Shown: positions 1 to 7,376, counted from the stretch's first letter. The stretch: DNA of 12,975 bases from Anaerolineales bacterium (GCA_030606845.1 JAUWFP010000034.1:1-12975), one strand, 5' to 3'. The notes: generated from the sequence alone by a model not told the origin. Numbers and translations are program-made.

Positions 1-473
1 GGGGAGCCGGGCATGGGCGATACGATCGTCAGGAATTCCGCATTCGTGTCCACCCAGGCGCCGATCCCTTCGTAAGAGCCATGGAGAGGGATATTCGCTT
101 GCTGGTAGGTGACCGGGTCCATGTAGGATGTGTGGGGATCCCCCAGGGCGTCCAATGTCCCGGAAATTGCCCCTCTCATGAGGGCGACATCGTCAAGCGG
201 CTGGTCAACAAATTCCTCGTGTACGATATCCCACGCTTCCCAGAAAGGAGCGAATAAATCGTCGGAGCCCTCCGGTGGTTCTGCAGAATAAGTCTTTGTT
301 TCCACCACCAGTGGAGAATCCTGGAGAGGACCCTCCAGCCAATCTGGCAGAAATTCGTAACCGATCATCTGGCCGATCACAACGCCTGTCGCCAGGCCGC
401 TTGCGAATATACTTGCTGATAAAAGTGATCCTATGAACAAGCCAATTAATACGAATTTTACTTTTGATGTCAT
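1..473 (-). CDS. S41-family C-terminal processing peptidase, N-terminal part (runs off left edge)
   Basis: Only the first 157 residues are in the window. Residues about 7-38 form one hydrophobic segment, a signal anchor or uncleaved signal peptide, so the enzyme should work outside the membrane. A polar linker follows. Residues about 76-120 match the helical region before the PDZ domain of Ctp/Prc peptidases (FWEAWDIVHEEFVD, then LDALGDPHTSYMDP). Residues 132-157 (GSYEGIGAWVD, then LTIVSPMPGS) are the start of the PDZ domain. The Ser-Lys catalytic dyad would lie beyond the edge and cannot be checked. The family cleaves the C-terminal ends of exported or membrane proteins. The ATG at 473 has a GAAGGA ribosome site 8-9 bases upstream. 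It lies 87 bases downstream of the CoA-transferase gene on the same strand, so it could be co-transcribed or have its own promoter. Confidence 0.87.
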   Translation of the reverse strand, partial: MTSKVKFVLIGLFIGSLLSASIFASGLATGVVIGQMIGYEFLPDWLEGPLQDSPLVVETKTYSAEPPEGSDDLFAPFWEAWDIVHEEFVDQPLDDVALMRGAISGTLDALGDPHTSYMDPVTYQQANIPLHGSYEGIGAWVDTNAEFLTIVSPMPGS

Positions 474-560
474 ATTGCCGAATCCTTCAATTTTATTTGG
501 ATGGGGTAAAGGATAACATACTCGGATGATTGCCGGTGAGCGTCAATGAATTCGAGGAGC
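474..560 (-). promoter_or_regulatory. Intergenic gap with weak promoter candidate for the S41 peptidase
   Basis: This 87-base gap separates the CoA-transferase stop from the peptidase start. On the minus strand it has a TTGACG hexamer (546-541) and a TATGTT hexamer further on, but they are about 20 bases apart, which is too wide for a good sigma70 promoter. No terminator hairpin is evident, so readthrough from the upstream genes is equally possible. The clear element is the GAAGGA ribosome site (488-483). Confidence 0.25.
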
Positions 561-1385
561 TTAGGCCAGATTGTGGTGGGCCAGCCACGTATCCAGCAGT
601 GGGCGATAGCTTTCGCTGCCGATTTGTTCCACATAATCGAGGATGGCCAGACCGTCTAATGCGTACAAGGGATAACATGATGTAGGCCATGCTCCGTTAG
701 GAATTTCAACAACCGCGTCGACTACAATCCCAACGATGTCTACCTTATCAAGGCGCGGAACTACTTTTTCGGCGGTGATGATGACCTTGTCAGCGACCAG
801 AGACAGCTCGCGATCTACGCCTTGATTAGCTCCTATGCAGGCGTTCCCGTCGAGATCGGCTTCCAGGGCGTGGATCACGGCGACGTCGCAATCTATTGCC
901 GGGAAAGCGGTAAGCACCTCGCCTGAGTAGGGGTCTTCAATCGTTTTTACGTCGGGACGCAAACGTAACAAGTCTGTCCCTTGCCAGGCGATCGAGGGCA
1001 TAAAGCCAACTCCTGCCATCGCCGCCCGGATCCCGAATGCCAGGCTGGCTTCCGTCTCTTCAATAATCTGGATCGATCCATCGGCAGCAGCAGAGGTGAA
1101 ATGCGGAGCTAAGCCGAAAACCTCCAGGCCAAAATAACATGTGCGGATTTTTGAGACCATACCTTCACCTACAAGTATGTCGCTTTCCACACTCGATGTG
1201 AAGTTTATTAATGTGAGATCACAGGGTGTGTTCTCATTGCGAAATCGATCCAACAAAGCCAACGAAAACGCCATCGGTCGACGGTAAAGCGTGAAACCTC
1301 CGAGGGCAAGCCGGCAGCCCTTCGGTTCGACCATTGCTGCTGCATCGGTGAGAGAGATAAGTTTACTCTTTTTTGTTTTGCTCAC
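561..1385 (-). CDS. CoA-transferase family I alpha-type subunit (GctA/IpdA-like)
   Basis: The 274-residue protein resembles the alpha subunit of class I CoA-transferases of the glutaconate CoA-transferase/IpdA group. Signs are an N-terminal LALGGFTLYRRPMAF segment (glycine turn followed by RRPMA), and DVAVIHA followed by DGNACIG from about residue 167. It is somewhat shorter than GctA (about 320 residues). Enzymes of this family move CoA between acids, and the catalytic glutamate sits on the beta subunit in glutaconate CoA-transferase. No beta subunit is present: the next gene downstream is a peptidase and the upstream genes are unrelated. The substrate cannot be inferred. The start is GTG at 1385, preceded by a strong GGAGGGG site and overlapping the TGA of the small membrane protein in a GTGA junction, so the two are translationally coupled. 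Confidence 0.8.
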   Translation of the reverse strand: MSKTKKSKLISLTDAAAMVEPKGCRLALGGFTLYRRPMAFSLALLDRFRNENTPCDLTLINFTSSVESDILVGEGMVSKIRTCYFGLEVFGLAPHFTSAAADGSIQIIEETEASLAFGIRAAMAGVGFMPSIAWQGTDLLRLRPDVKTIEDPYSGEVLTAFPAIDCDVAVIHALEADLDGNACIGANQGVDRELSLVADKVIITAEKVVPRLDKVDIVGIVVDAVVEIPNGAWPTSCYPLYALDGLAILDYVEQIGSESYRPLLDTWLAHHNLA

Positions 1386-1609
1386 TCAGCCCCTCCATCT
1401 CTGCTCTTCAAGTCATCAACTCGCTGGCGTAATTCGTCGAGCGCTTCATCTTCTTTTTTCCAGGGGTTGAGCATCTCTCCAAGAGATTCTCGAAAAATCC
1501 CTTTTGGCTTCGTCTTCATCCTGCGGATAGCACCGAGCGCTAAACCGATATTGATGAGAATTACGAAGGTCAGAATTGCGATGACGATCAGCCAACCATT
1601 AATCTCCAT
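1382..1609 (-). CDS. Small single-pass membrane protein with charged coiled tail, unknown function
   Basis: This is a 75-residue protein. Residues about 4-27 are a hydrophobic helix (WLIVIAILTFVILINIGLAL). A basic stretch follows (RRMKTKPKG), then a highly charged C-terminal tail (KKEDEALDELRQRVDDLKSR) that could form a coiled coil. The positive residues just after the helix suggest the tail is cytoplasmic. I do not recognise a family. A longer frame from 1648 exists, but ATG 1609 is the better start because AGGAAAG lies 6 bases upstream; the longer version would overlap the hydrolase and put a charged stretch before the membrane helix. The start is 10 bases after the hydrolase stop, and the stop overlaps the CoA-transferase GTG, so it sits inside an operon and looks like a genuine translated gene. 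Confidence 0.72.
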   Translation of the reverse strand: MEINGWLIVIAILTFVILINIGLALGAIRRMKTKPKGIFRESLGEMLNPWKKEDEALDELRQRVDDLKSRDGGAE

Positions 1610-1619
1610 GAATGCTTTC

Positions 1620-2264
1620 CTACTCTCCAACCAAGCTGGGGATAGCATTGGTCAGGTCGTGTATCTGTTCGATAGTGTAATCGACGGTTCCTTCAACGAC
1701 TCCATCACCGACGAGAACCGTCGTCATGCCGAATTCGGCAGCGGCCGAAAGGTTTGTGTAGCGGTCGTCTACCAGCAGGCACCTCGCCGAGGAAGGATTC
1801 CCCGCGAGAACAAGGGCGCGAGTATATGCCTTCGGGTCCGGTTTATTCGAATAATCCAGGGCGAGAATATCGATGATCTGGTCTATATGATCCGAAACAC
1901 CAAGCTGCTCCAGGACTCGCATGGCGTAGTCGAGGTAAGCATTTGTGAAGATTATCCGGGGAATGGAGATTGAAGCCAACATGGTTTGAAGTTCAGGATC
2001 CGGTGGAATGAGGTTCTCGACAGGAACATCATGGACATAGTCCAAGTATTCCATTGGATCGATCTGATGGTTGCGCATCAAGCCGTTCAGCGTGGTTCCA
2101 AATTGGGCGAGATATTGGGCGCGCAGCAGGGATGCATCCTCGGTGCAAAGGTTCAATTTCATCTCAATGTAGCTTTGGATGCGATCACCGACAGCCTCCC
2201 ATAAGCCACTTCTGTGTGGGTATAGTGTGTCATCGAGGTCCAGAAAGAGCGTAGTGTATTCCAT
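1620..2264 (-). CDS. HAD-superfamily hydrolase, pyrimidine 5'-nucleotidase-like
   Basis: The 214-residue protein carries all four HAD motifs: DLDDTLYP (nucleophile D9 and acid/base D11), a motif II threonine in IIFTNA (T107), the motif III lysine in NKPDP (K141), and VDDRYTNL near residue 166. The DLDDTLYP start, the alpha-helical cap between motifs I and II, and the overall length fit the Sdt1/PPM-type pyrimidine 5'-nucleotidase group, which dephosphorylates nucleoside monophosphates in the cytoplasm. HAD substrate ranges are broad, so the substrate is inference. It is the first gene of the minus-strand run. The ATG at 2264 is set by alignment to the family N-terminus; the nearest purine-rich site (GAAGGAAA) is about 14 bases away, which is far. 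The start lies 3 bases after the end of the coding-like debris described upstream. Confidence 0.85.
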   Translation of the reverse strand: MEYTTLFLDLDDTLYPHRSGLWEAVGDRIQSYIEMKLNLCTEDASLLRAQYLAQFGTTLNGLMRNHQIDPMEYLDYVHDVPVENLIPPDPELQTMLASISIPRIIFTNAYLDYAMRVLEQLGVSDHIDQIIDILALDYSNKPDPKAYTRALVLAGNPSSARCLLVDDRYTNLSAAAEFGMTTVLVGDGVVEGTVDYTIEQIHDLTNAIPSLVGE

Positions 2265-2267
2265 AGG

Positions 2268-2441
2268 TTAGGTGCCGTTTCCTTCGCCCCCGTACTGGAG
2301 GATTTTCCTGACGGCAATGGCGATTTCATCCAAGATGTTGTATGAGAACTATCAGACCCATTGCCTTGCATCAATTGAGGCAATGTCCACCACTTCAATT
2401 TCACCCGCGGCAGTATAGAACGCCGCATCCTTGAGTGTCAA
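2268..2441 (-). pseudogene. Coding-like debris upstream of the HAD gene (possible gene fossil)
   Basis: One minus-strand frame reads like protein for 29 codons after a possible TTG at 2441 (LTLKDAAFYTAAGEIEVVD, then IASIDARQWV). It hits TGA-TAG at 2354-2349, then continues in the same frame for 26 codons (ILDEIAIAVRKILQYGGEG near the end) to a TAA at 2268, 3 bases before the HAD start. No ATG or ribosome site fits either half. This could be a decayed gene, two tiny leader ORFs, or chance. I do not recognise a family. Confidence 0.2.
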
Positions 2442-2464
2442 CCGGACGGGGAGGCATGTATAAT
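2431..2464 (+). promoter_or_regulatory. mutL promoter with TATAAT 7 bases before the start codon
   Basis: A perfect TATAAT (2459-2464) ends only 7 bases before the mutL ATG (2472). Transcription starting 6-8 bases after it would begin at or next to the A of ATG, giving a leaderless mRNA. The -35 is poor (TGTCAA at 2436-2441 with 17-base spacing; TTGAGT lies too far at 2431). A GGGGAGG stretch (2448-2454) is 17 bases from the ATG, too far for a normal ribosome site. Confidence 0.5.
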
Positions 2465-2471
2465 CAAAGCC

Positions 2472-4196
2472 ATGCCGATAAAAATACTACCGGAAAAAGT
2501 CTCATCTGCCATCGCCGCCGGCGAAGTTGTTGAGAGACCTGCATCTGTCGTCAAGGAGTTGGTGGAGAACTCACTCGACGCAGGTGCAAAAAGCATTCAG
2601 ATAGCCACGGAAGAAGGGGGGAAACTTCTTATCGAAGTGGTCGATGATGGCTGCGGAATCGCACAGGAAGAGGCTCTGCTTGCGGTGGCGAGATTTGCGA
2701 CTTCGAAGCTGCAAACTGCGCAGGACCTTTTCGCGATCGACACGTTGGGCTTTCGGGGTGAAGCTTTATCCTCCATCGCCGCTGTCTCGCGCCTGGAGAT
2801 GGTTACCCGCGCGCAAGGCGAAGAAGTCGGGTCGAAATTAATCGTCGATGGAGGAGAAATTAAGCCGCTTTCATCCGTAGGATCTCCACCGGGAACTGTG
2901 ATCCGCATCCGAAACCTTTTTTATAATGTTCCGGCACGCAGAAAATTCTTAAAAACAGAAAACACCGAGCGCCGTTGGATCACCCGCTTCGTCAGCCGCT
3001 ATGCTCTGGCCTATCCCGATGTTCGTTTCCAGCTGCAACAGGAGGGAAGGACTCTTCTCCAAACTTCGGGAAATGGTGATCAGCGTGAGGTTCTTACGGA
3101 AGTCTTCGGCCTTGAAACCGCACGTCAAATGATCGCCATTCCGCCTTCTCCGGGCGCGGAGATATCGGTCTCGGGTTTTGTCAGCCCACCCGAGTTAAAT
3201 CGCAGCAATCGCCGCGAACTGACCTTCTTCGTGAACGGTCGCTGGGTTCAAGACTCAAGCCTATCAGCGGCAGTGCTGCAAGCCTATCACACATTATTGA
3301 TGGTTGGACGATACCCCATCGCGGTGCTCTTCCTGCAGGTCCCTCCCGAGCAGGTGGATGTGAATGTCCACCCGACGAAATCTGAAATCCGCTTCAGGGA
3401 GCCAGACCGCGTATTTGCAGTGCTTCAAAGGGCGATCCGGGCGACTCTGATGGGGCATACTTCTGCTCCTGGTGTAGATCTTCATTCAACGTGGTCTCGG
3501 GATGATCGATCAAGCAGCTCTGGAGCTGTTAGCACGGATTGGGCATTCGCAGGGGAATCGTCTTTTGACCCATCAGCATCCCCTCCGCGATCTCTTCAGG
3601 GGGTACTTCCCTCCGGAACAATCCCTCTGCTTCGAGCGGTAGGGCAGATCGGGGCTTCATATCTCGTTGCTGAAAGTCCGGATGGGCTCTATCTGGTCGA
3701 TCAGCACGCTGCGCACGAGCGAATCCTCTTTGAAAAAATGATGGCAGACAGAGATGCTGGAGCCTTGGAATCGCAGAATCTGCTCGAAGCACAGACGATC
3801 GAGTTTTCACACGCTGAAGCTGTTCTGCTGCAAGAGAATCTGGAGGCGCTAAAAGAATTAGGCTTCGATATCGAACCCTTTGGCGATCGATCCTTCCGGC
3901 TGCGCGCAATCCCATCCCTTGTTACGGGGAAGGATCCGGCGTTCGCCCTGCGATCTGTGGTTGAGGAATTTGAGGAGAATGAAGAGCCGTTGGCAGATGC
4001 ACTTGAGGCCCGGCTTGCAGCTCGTATATGTAAGCGTATCGCTATAAAGGCCGGCCAGGTCTTGTCTGTTGACGAGCAGCGGCAGCTGCTCAGGGATCTG
4101 GAGTCATGTTCTCTGCCGCGAACATGTCCTCATGGTCGGCCAACGATGATCCATTTATCTGTAGACGCATTGGAGAGGCAGTTCGGTCGCCGTTAG
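2472..4196 (+). CDS. mutL: DNA mismatch repair protein MutL
   Basis: The protein has 574 residues and is complete. The N-terminal GHKL ATPase is clear: ERPASVVKELVENSLDAGA with E29 and N33, then DDGCGI with D58, and TLGFRGEALSSI. Numbering matches E. coli MutL through the first 60 residues, which fixes the ATG at 2472. The transducer domain follows, with NVHPTKSEIRF near residue 300, then a linker at about 340-380. The C-terminal dimerisation domain has DQHAAHERILFE (410-421), the DQHA(X)2E(X)4E metal site of endonuclease-active MutL, plus CPHGRP (552-557) and a terminal FGRR. It should therefore nick the daughter strand after MutS recognises a mismatch, as in organisms lacking MutH. No mutS is in the window. 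Its stop overlaps the stop of the convergent kinase gene by 3 bases, with no terminator between them. Confidence 0.97.
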   Translation: MPIKILPEKVSSAIAAGEVVERPASVVKELVENSLDAGAKSIQIATEEGGKLLIEVVDDGCGIAQEEALLAVARFATSKLQTAQDLFAIDTLGFRGEALSSIAAVSRLEMVTRAQGEEVGSKLIVDGGEIKPLSSVGSPPGTVIRIRNLFYNVPARRKFLKTENTERRWITRFVSRYALAYPDVRFQLQQEGRTLLQTSGNGDQREVLTEVFGLETARQMIAIPPSPGAEISVSGFVSPPELNRSNRRELTFFVNGRWVQDSSLSAAVLQAYHTLLMVGRYPIAVLFLQVPPEQVDVNVHPTKSEIRFREPDRVFAVLQRAIRATLMGHTSAPGVDLHSTWSRDDRSSSSGAVSTDWAFAGESSFDPSASPPRSLQGVLPSGTIPLLRAVGQIGASYLVAESPDGLYLVDQHAAHERILFEKMMADRDAGALESQNLLEAQTIEFSHAEAVLLQENLEALKELGFDIEPFGDRSFRLRAIPSLVTGKDPAFALRSVVEEFEENEEPLADALEARLAARICKRIAIKAGQVLSVDEQRQLLRDLESCSLPRTCPHGRPTMIHLSVDALERQFGRR

Positions 4197-5440
4197 TGGA
4201 GCGCGCTATCCTCACTCAGACCGAAGGGTAGGATGACCTTAAAGGTGGTGCCCTTTCCGACCTTGCTGTCAACTTCGATAGTGCCGCCGTGATTTAGCAC
4301 AATCCGTTTGGCGATCGCCAATCCCAATCCCGTGCCGCTAATGAGACCTTCCTGATCTGGCACCCTGTAGAAACGGTTAAACAGGTTGGGAATACTCTTG
4401 GCTGGTATGCCTTTTCCGTTGTCCGCAACCATCAACAGCGCATCTTCATCTTGTCGCTGCAATGAGATCCGCACCCAACCCTCTTTTTGGTTGTATTTAA
4501 TCGCGTTTGTTATCAGGTTTAAAAGAAGCCTTTTTAATTGATTGCGATCACCCATCAGCGGGGATAGTGTGCGATCGATGTCGGTTTCAAGGTTGACCCC
4601 CACTGAATCCGCTTGCAGTCGCATAATTTCAATGCACTCGCGAACGAGACCTTCGAGAAGAACGGGTTCGCGTTCGAACCGAACTCTGCCTGATTCAAGC
4701 CGGGAGAGCTCCAAGAAGTTCGTTGTCAGTTCATTCAAGCGCTGTACCTCGTTGAAGAGGGTTTGCCGGATCTTGCTGCGCTGTTCATCTTTTAATTCTG
4801 GTCGCTGAAGGAGGTGGACGGCTGCTGACAATGCAGATAGTGGTGTTCGCAGCTCGTGGACCATCTCTGCTACGATGTCGCTTTGTTTGAAGAGACGTGT
4901 GTTCTCAATGGCGATTGCGGCCTGGGCGGCTAATGCCTCCAGGACATGCTTGTCTTGCTCGGTGAATGTCCCCTCGAGTTTATTCACCGCTTCGATTACG
5001 CCAATTGTCTTATCTTTTGTTCTCAGAGGCACACCGAGGATCGATTTCGAGCGATCCGATATTATCAAGTCGACCTCGCGGAAAAAGCGAGAATCTTCTG
5101 GTGCATCATCCACAAGAAGCGGTTCACGGTGAGTGAATATCCATCCGGCAACGCTATTTTCAGGCGGTATCGCTATTAGCGTGTCGTCAGAGCGGAGCGG
5201 TACGGTAGCAGCTTCGAAGTAAAGCTGATTCCTTTGTGAATTGTAGAGGAGCAGGGCGGCGGCTTGGGAGTCGGTCAACTCTTTGGCGGCGTCAACGATC
5301 ATCTGCAGGAGCGTGCTCAGTTCTAGCGTTGACACCAGATCCGAGGTCATCTCCAGGAGGCGATCATATCGCTTGAGCAGCGCGTCGACGCTATTGTGGT
5401 TATTGGTCGTTAATAAGTCATTTTGTTTCTTGGGGCTCAC
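4193..5440 (-). CDS. Soluble GAF-domain sensor histidine kinase
   Basis: The 415-residue protein has no membrane segment. A short N-terminal helix leads into a GAF domain at about 40-180 (IVDAAKELTDSQAAALLLY, SVAGWIFTHREPLLVDD, ILGVPLRTKDKTIGVIEAVN). A HisKA domain follows with the phosphoacceptor H195 in VHELRTPLS. The HATPase domain has the N-box (LLLNLITNAIKYN), ADNGKGIP and GTGLGLAIAKRIVLNHGG. All catalytic motifs look intact, so it should autophosphorylate in response to a cytoplasmic ligand or redox cue sensed by GAF. The start is GTG at 5440 with AAGAGGTG just upstream. This start lies 23 bases inside the end of sir2, so translation is coupled. The receiver-ParA protein two genes upstream is the obvious candidate partner. 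Confidence 0.93.
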   Translation of the reverse strand: MSPKKQNDLLTTNNHNSVDALLKRYDRLLEMTSDLVSTLELSTLLQMIVDAAKELTDSQAAALLLYNSQRNQLYFEAATVPLRSDDTLIAIPPENSVAGWIFTHREPLLVDDAPEDSRFFREVDLIISDRSKSILGVPLRTKDKTIGVIEAVNKLEGTFTEQDKHVLEALAAQAAIAIENTRLFKQSDIVAEMVHELRTPLSALSAAVHLLQRPELKDEQRSKIRQTLFNEVQRLNELTTNFLELSRLESGRVRFEREPVLLEGLVRECIEIMRLQADSVGVNLETDIDRTLSPLMGDRNQLKRLLLNLITNAIKYNQKEGWVRISLQRQDEDALLMVADNGKGIPAKSIPNLFNRFYRVPDQEGLISGTGLGLAIAKRIVLNHGGTIEVDSKVGKGTTFKVILPFGLSEDSALH

Positions 5441-6203
5441 GCAGCACCTCTTGAAGAATCATCGGCAGCACAACTGCTACATCGTCGTGGATGACGAAAT
5501 CCGCGCGTACGTCAAGGTATGTTGGTTCGTTATTGATGATAATGAGTTTAGCGCCAGCGTTCAATGCAGGGATCGGCATCGAAGCTGCCGGCATGACTTC
5601 CAAAGATGAACCGGCGACTACGATTAGGTCCGCTTCATCGATTAATTCTTGCGCCTCACAAACGATGCAAGCCGGCAGCTGCTCGCCAAAAAGGATGATG
5701 TCCGGTTTGAGCAAACCGCCGCAATGATCGCAATATGGCAAAGCGCCGCTGTGGGCAAAATCATTGATCAGGCTTTCTGCGTTGTGCTTTTGATAACACA
5801 ATGTGCAAGTTGCCTCACGCAAATGACCGTGTATTTCGTAAATACATGTAGATCCTGCCTTGCGATGGAGGTCATCGATATTTTGAGTGATGATGCCTTG
5901 CAAAAAACCAGCCTGTTCCAATTCCGCGAGCGCGGTGTGTGCCGGATTGGGTACAGCATCAATCATTGTTTTCACAAGGGGTCTAACCCACTTGAAGAAG
6001 TCTTCTGGGTGATAACGGAAGGCGGTGAGAGAGGCCACCGTCATTGCGTCAAACTTTTTCCAAAGCCCAGAATCATGGGAGCGAAAGTCGGGGATTCCAG
6101 AGCGTGTAGAGATCCCTGCGCCAGTGAGGGCGACCACCCGACGGGCGGAGCGGAATACGGCCGCGCTCTTCTCAATAGATTCAGCGAGTTGAGAGTGAGT
6201 CAC
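5418..6203 (-). CDS. Sir2-family NAD-dependent protein deacylase (zinc-type)
   Basis: The 261-residue protein has the full sirtuin set: GAGISTRSGIPDFR (residues 28-41), TQNID (106-110), catalytic H125 in EIHG, zinc cysteines C133/C136 and C158/C161, LKPDIILFGE, AGSSLEV and NNEPT. The family removes acyl groups from lysines, using NAD and producing O-acyl-ADP-ribose and nicotinamide. The YxxR pair that marks desuccinylases is not seen in the expected region (DFFKWVRP instead), so a deacetylase is favoured. The start is GTG at 6203 with AAAGG about 10 bases upstream, 5 bases after the stop of the receiver-ParA gene. It is the middle gene of a three-gene operon, which hints that it deacylates a component of that signalling pathway; this is inference. 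Confidence 0.94.
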   Translation of the reverse strand: MTHSQLAESIEKSAAVFRSARRVVALTGAGISTRSGIPDFRSHDSGLWKKFDAMTVASLTAFRYHPEDFFKWVRPLVKTMIDAVPNPAHTALAELEQAGFLQGIITQNIDDLHRKAGSTCIYEIHGHLREATCTLCYQKHNAESLINDFAHSGALPYCDHCGGLLKPDIILFGEQLPACIVCEAQELIDEADLIVVAGSSLEVMPAASMPIPALNAGAKLIIINNEPTYLDVRADFVIHDDVAVVLPMILQEVLREPQETK

Positions 6204-6208
6204 AAACG

Positions 6209-7360
6209 CTATCGACCTTTGGGAGGTTGAAGGTACGTAAGGAGAGATTCAGCGAGTTTGCGGATTTGTTCGCTCACCAAAGAATCAGCGTAGGAGTCGA
6301 CAAGTGGTGATCCCGCTTGTGAAGCTTGATGAGCTTGCTCGGGGGCAGGGGAGACGATCCCCGCTAATTCAATTCCAAGGTCACTTTCCACCTGTCTCCA
6401 GGGGACTTGTAGGCTTGTTCCGACGCGGTTGATAAGCGCAAGTCCAACCTTACTCGTATTAATACCGCTCGTTTCTAGTTCTTGCAGCAATGCACGTCCC
6501 ATGGCATCCGAGGGGTAGACTGGTTCCACAACCAGGATGATGCGCCCGCATTGCTGTAAGAGGGGCTTCGTGTAGGGTTTCAACCCTGCGCCCAGGTCGA
6601 GAACGAGCAAGTCGCACATGGAGGCCAGGTTGGATAAGACCGCTTCAATCTGGGGGACGGCTTGTTCAAGTTCTGTCTCCCGAGGATGGAAAGAAGAAAG
6701 GAGCAAGCGGACACCACTCGAGTGATTGACGATCTCTGCCTCTACAGATCTGAGGTGGATGTCCTTCAAAGATCTGGAGAGTACGTTGGATAGACCGGAG
6801 GGGTCCTGGATATCCAGTTCCAAACCCATCGAGCCGTGACCCGGGTTAATCTCGGCGATGATTACATCATAGCCCTCATCGAGAAGTGCGACTCCAGAGT
6901 TTAAGGCTAGTGTTGTCGTTCCAATGCCGCTTCGAGATCCGAGGAACCCGATGATTTGAGCATTCGCCTCAGGCGCTGCAGCCGCTTGTGCAGAGCGAGC
7001 AAGCACCGCTTTCACATGGGCCGTAAGTTCAGCCGGGTGGGTGGGTTTCGTTAGGTAGTCGTCAACGCCAGCTTCAAAGCCCGCTACTTTATCGTCTACC
7101 ATTGTTTTCGCGGTGAACATGATTATCGGAATATGCGCAAGTGCCGGGTTGGAGCGGAGACGCTTTGTAACCTCATATCCGTCGAGATCTGGCATCATCA
7201 CGTCGAGGAGGATCAGCTCTGGCTTGTCCTCCGCGGCTTTGGCGAGCCCAATCGTCCCGTTGCTGGCGACGGAGATCTCGTAACCCTGGCGTTCAAGCAT
7301 CAAGCCAACGAGTTTTAACGTGTCGACATCATCATCTATGATTAGTACTTTATTAGTCAT
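6209..7360 (-). CDS. Response-regulator receiver fused to ParA/CpaE-like ATPase domain
   Basis: This is a 383-residue protein. Residues 1-122 are a complete receiver: D9/D10/D11 acidic pocket, phosphoacceptor D53 in LLDVMMPDLDG, T83 and K105. An alanine-rich linker (124-132) leads to a MinD/ParA-type domain (about 135-378), with GFLGSRSGIGTTT at the Walker A position and LLVLDLGAG as Walker B. The deviant Walker A is degenerate: R143 at the signature lysine position and T148 at the second lysine. Receiver plus MinD-like domain is the CpaE/TadZ arrangement, which in other bacteria helps place pilus or polar assembly systems. There is no DNA-binding output domain, so the output is probably protein positioning. 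AAGGTG lies 8 bases before the ATG. It is the first gene of the operon with sir2 and the GAF kinase. Confidence 0.9.
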   Translation of the reverse strand: MTNKVLIIDDDVDTLKLVGLMLERQGYEISVASNGTIGLAKAAEDKPELILLDVMMPDLDGYEVTKRLRSNPALAHIPIIMFTAKTMVDDKVAGFEAGVDDYLTKPTHPAELTAHVKAVLARSAQAAAAPEANAQIIGFLGSRSGIGTTTLALNSGVALLDEGYDVIIAEINPGHGSMGLELDIQDPSGLSNVLSRSLKDIHLRSVEAEIVNHSSGVRLLLSSFHPRETELEQAVPQIEAVLSNLASMCDLLVLDLGAGLKPYTKPLLQQCGRIILVVEPVYPSDAMGRALLQELETSGINTSKVGLALINRVGTSLQVPWRQVESDLGIELAGIVSPAPEQAHQASQAGSPLVDSYADSLVSEQIRKLAESLLTYLQPPKGR

Positions 7361-7376
7361 CAGGAAAGCACCTTAT

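Noticed and set aside
1610..1648. Longer N-terminus for the small membrane protein (start at 1648)
   Set aside because: ATG 1609 has a well-placed AGGAAAG site, while the longer version overlaps the hydrolase and adds an unlikely leading segment.
1467..1973. 168-residue plus-strand frame
   Set aside because: It lies antisense to the HAD hydrolase and the small membrane protein, which have clear motifs and ribosome sites; no domain is recognisable.
2159..2428. 89-residue minus-strand frame across the HAD start
   Set aside because: It overlaps the hydrolase in another frame over about 100 bases and has no protein-like features there.
5418..6203. Sir2 considered as an antiphage NADase effector
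   Set aside because: It has the complete deacylase catalytic set and zinc cysteines, normal sirtuin length, no fused sensor domain, and sits in a signalling operon rather than beside defence genes.
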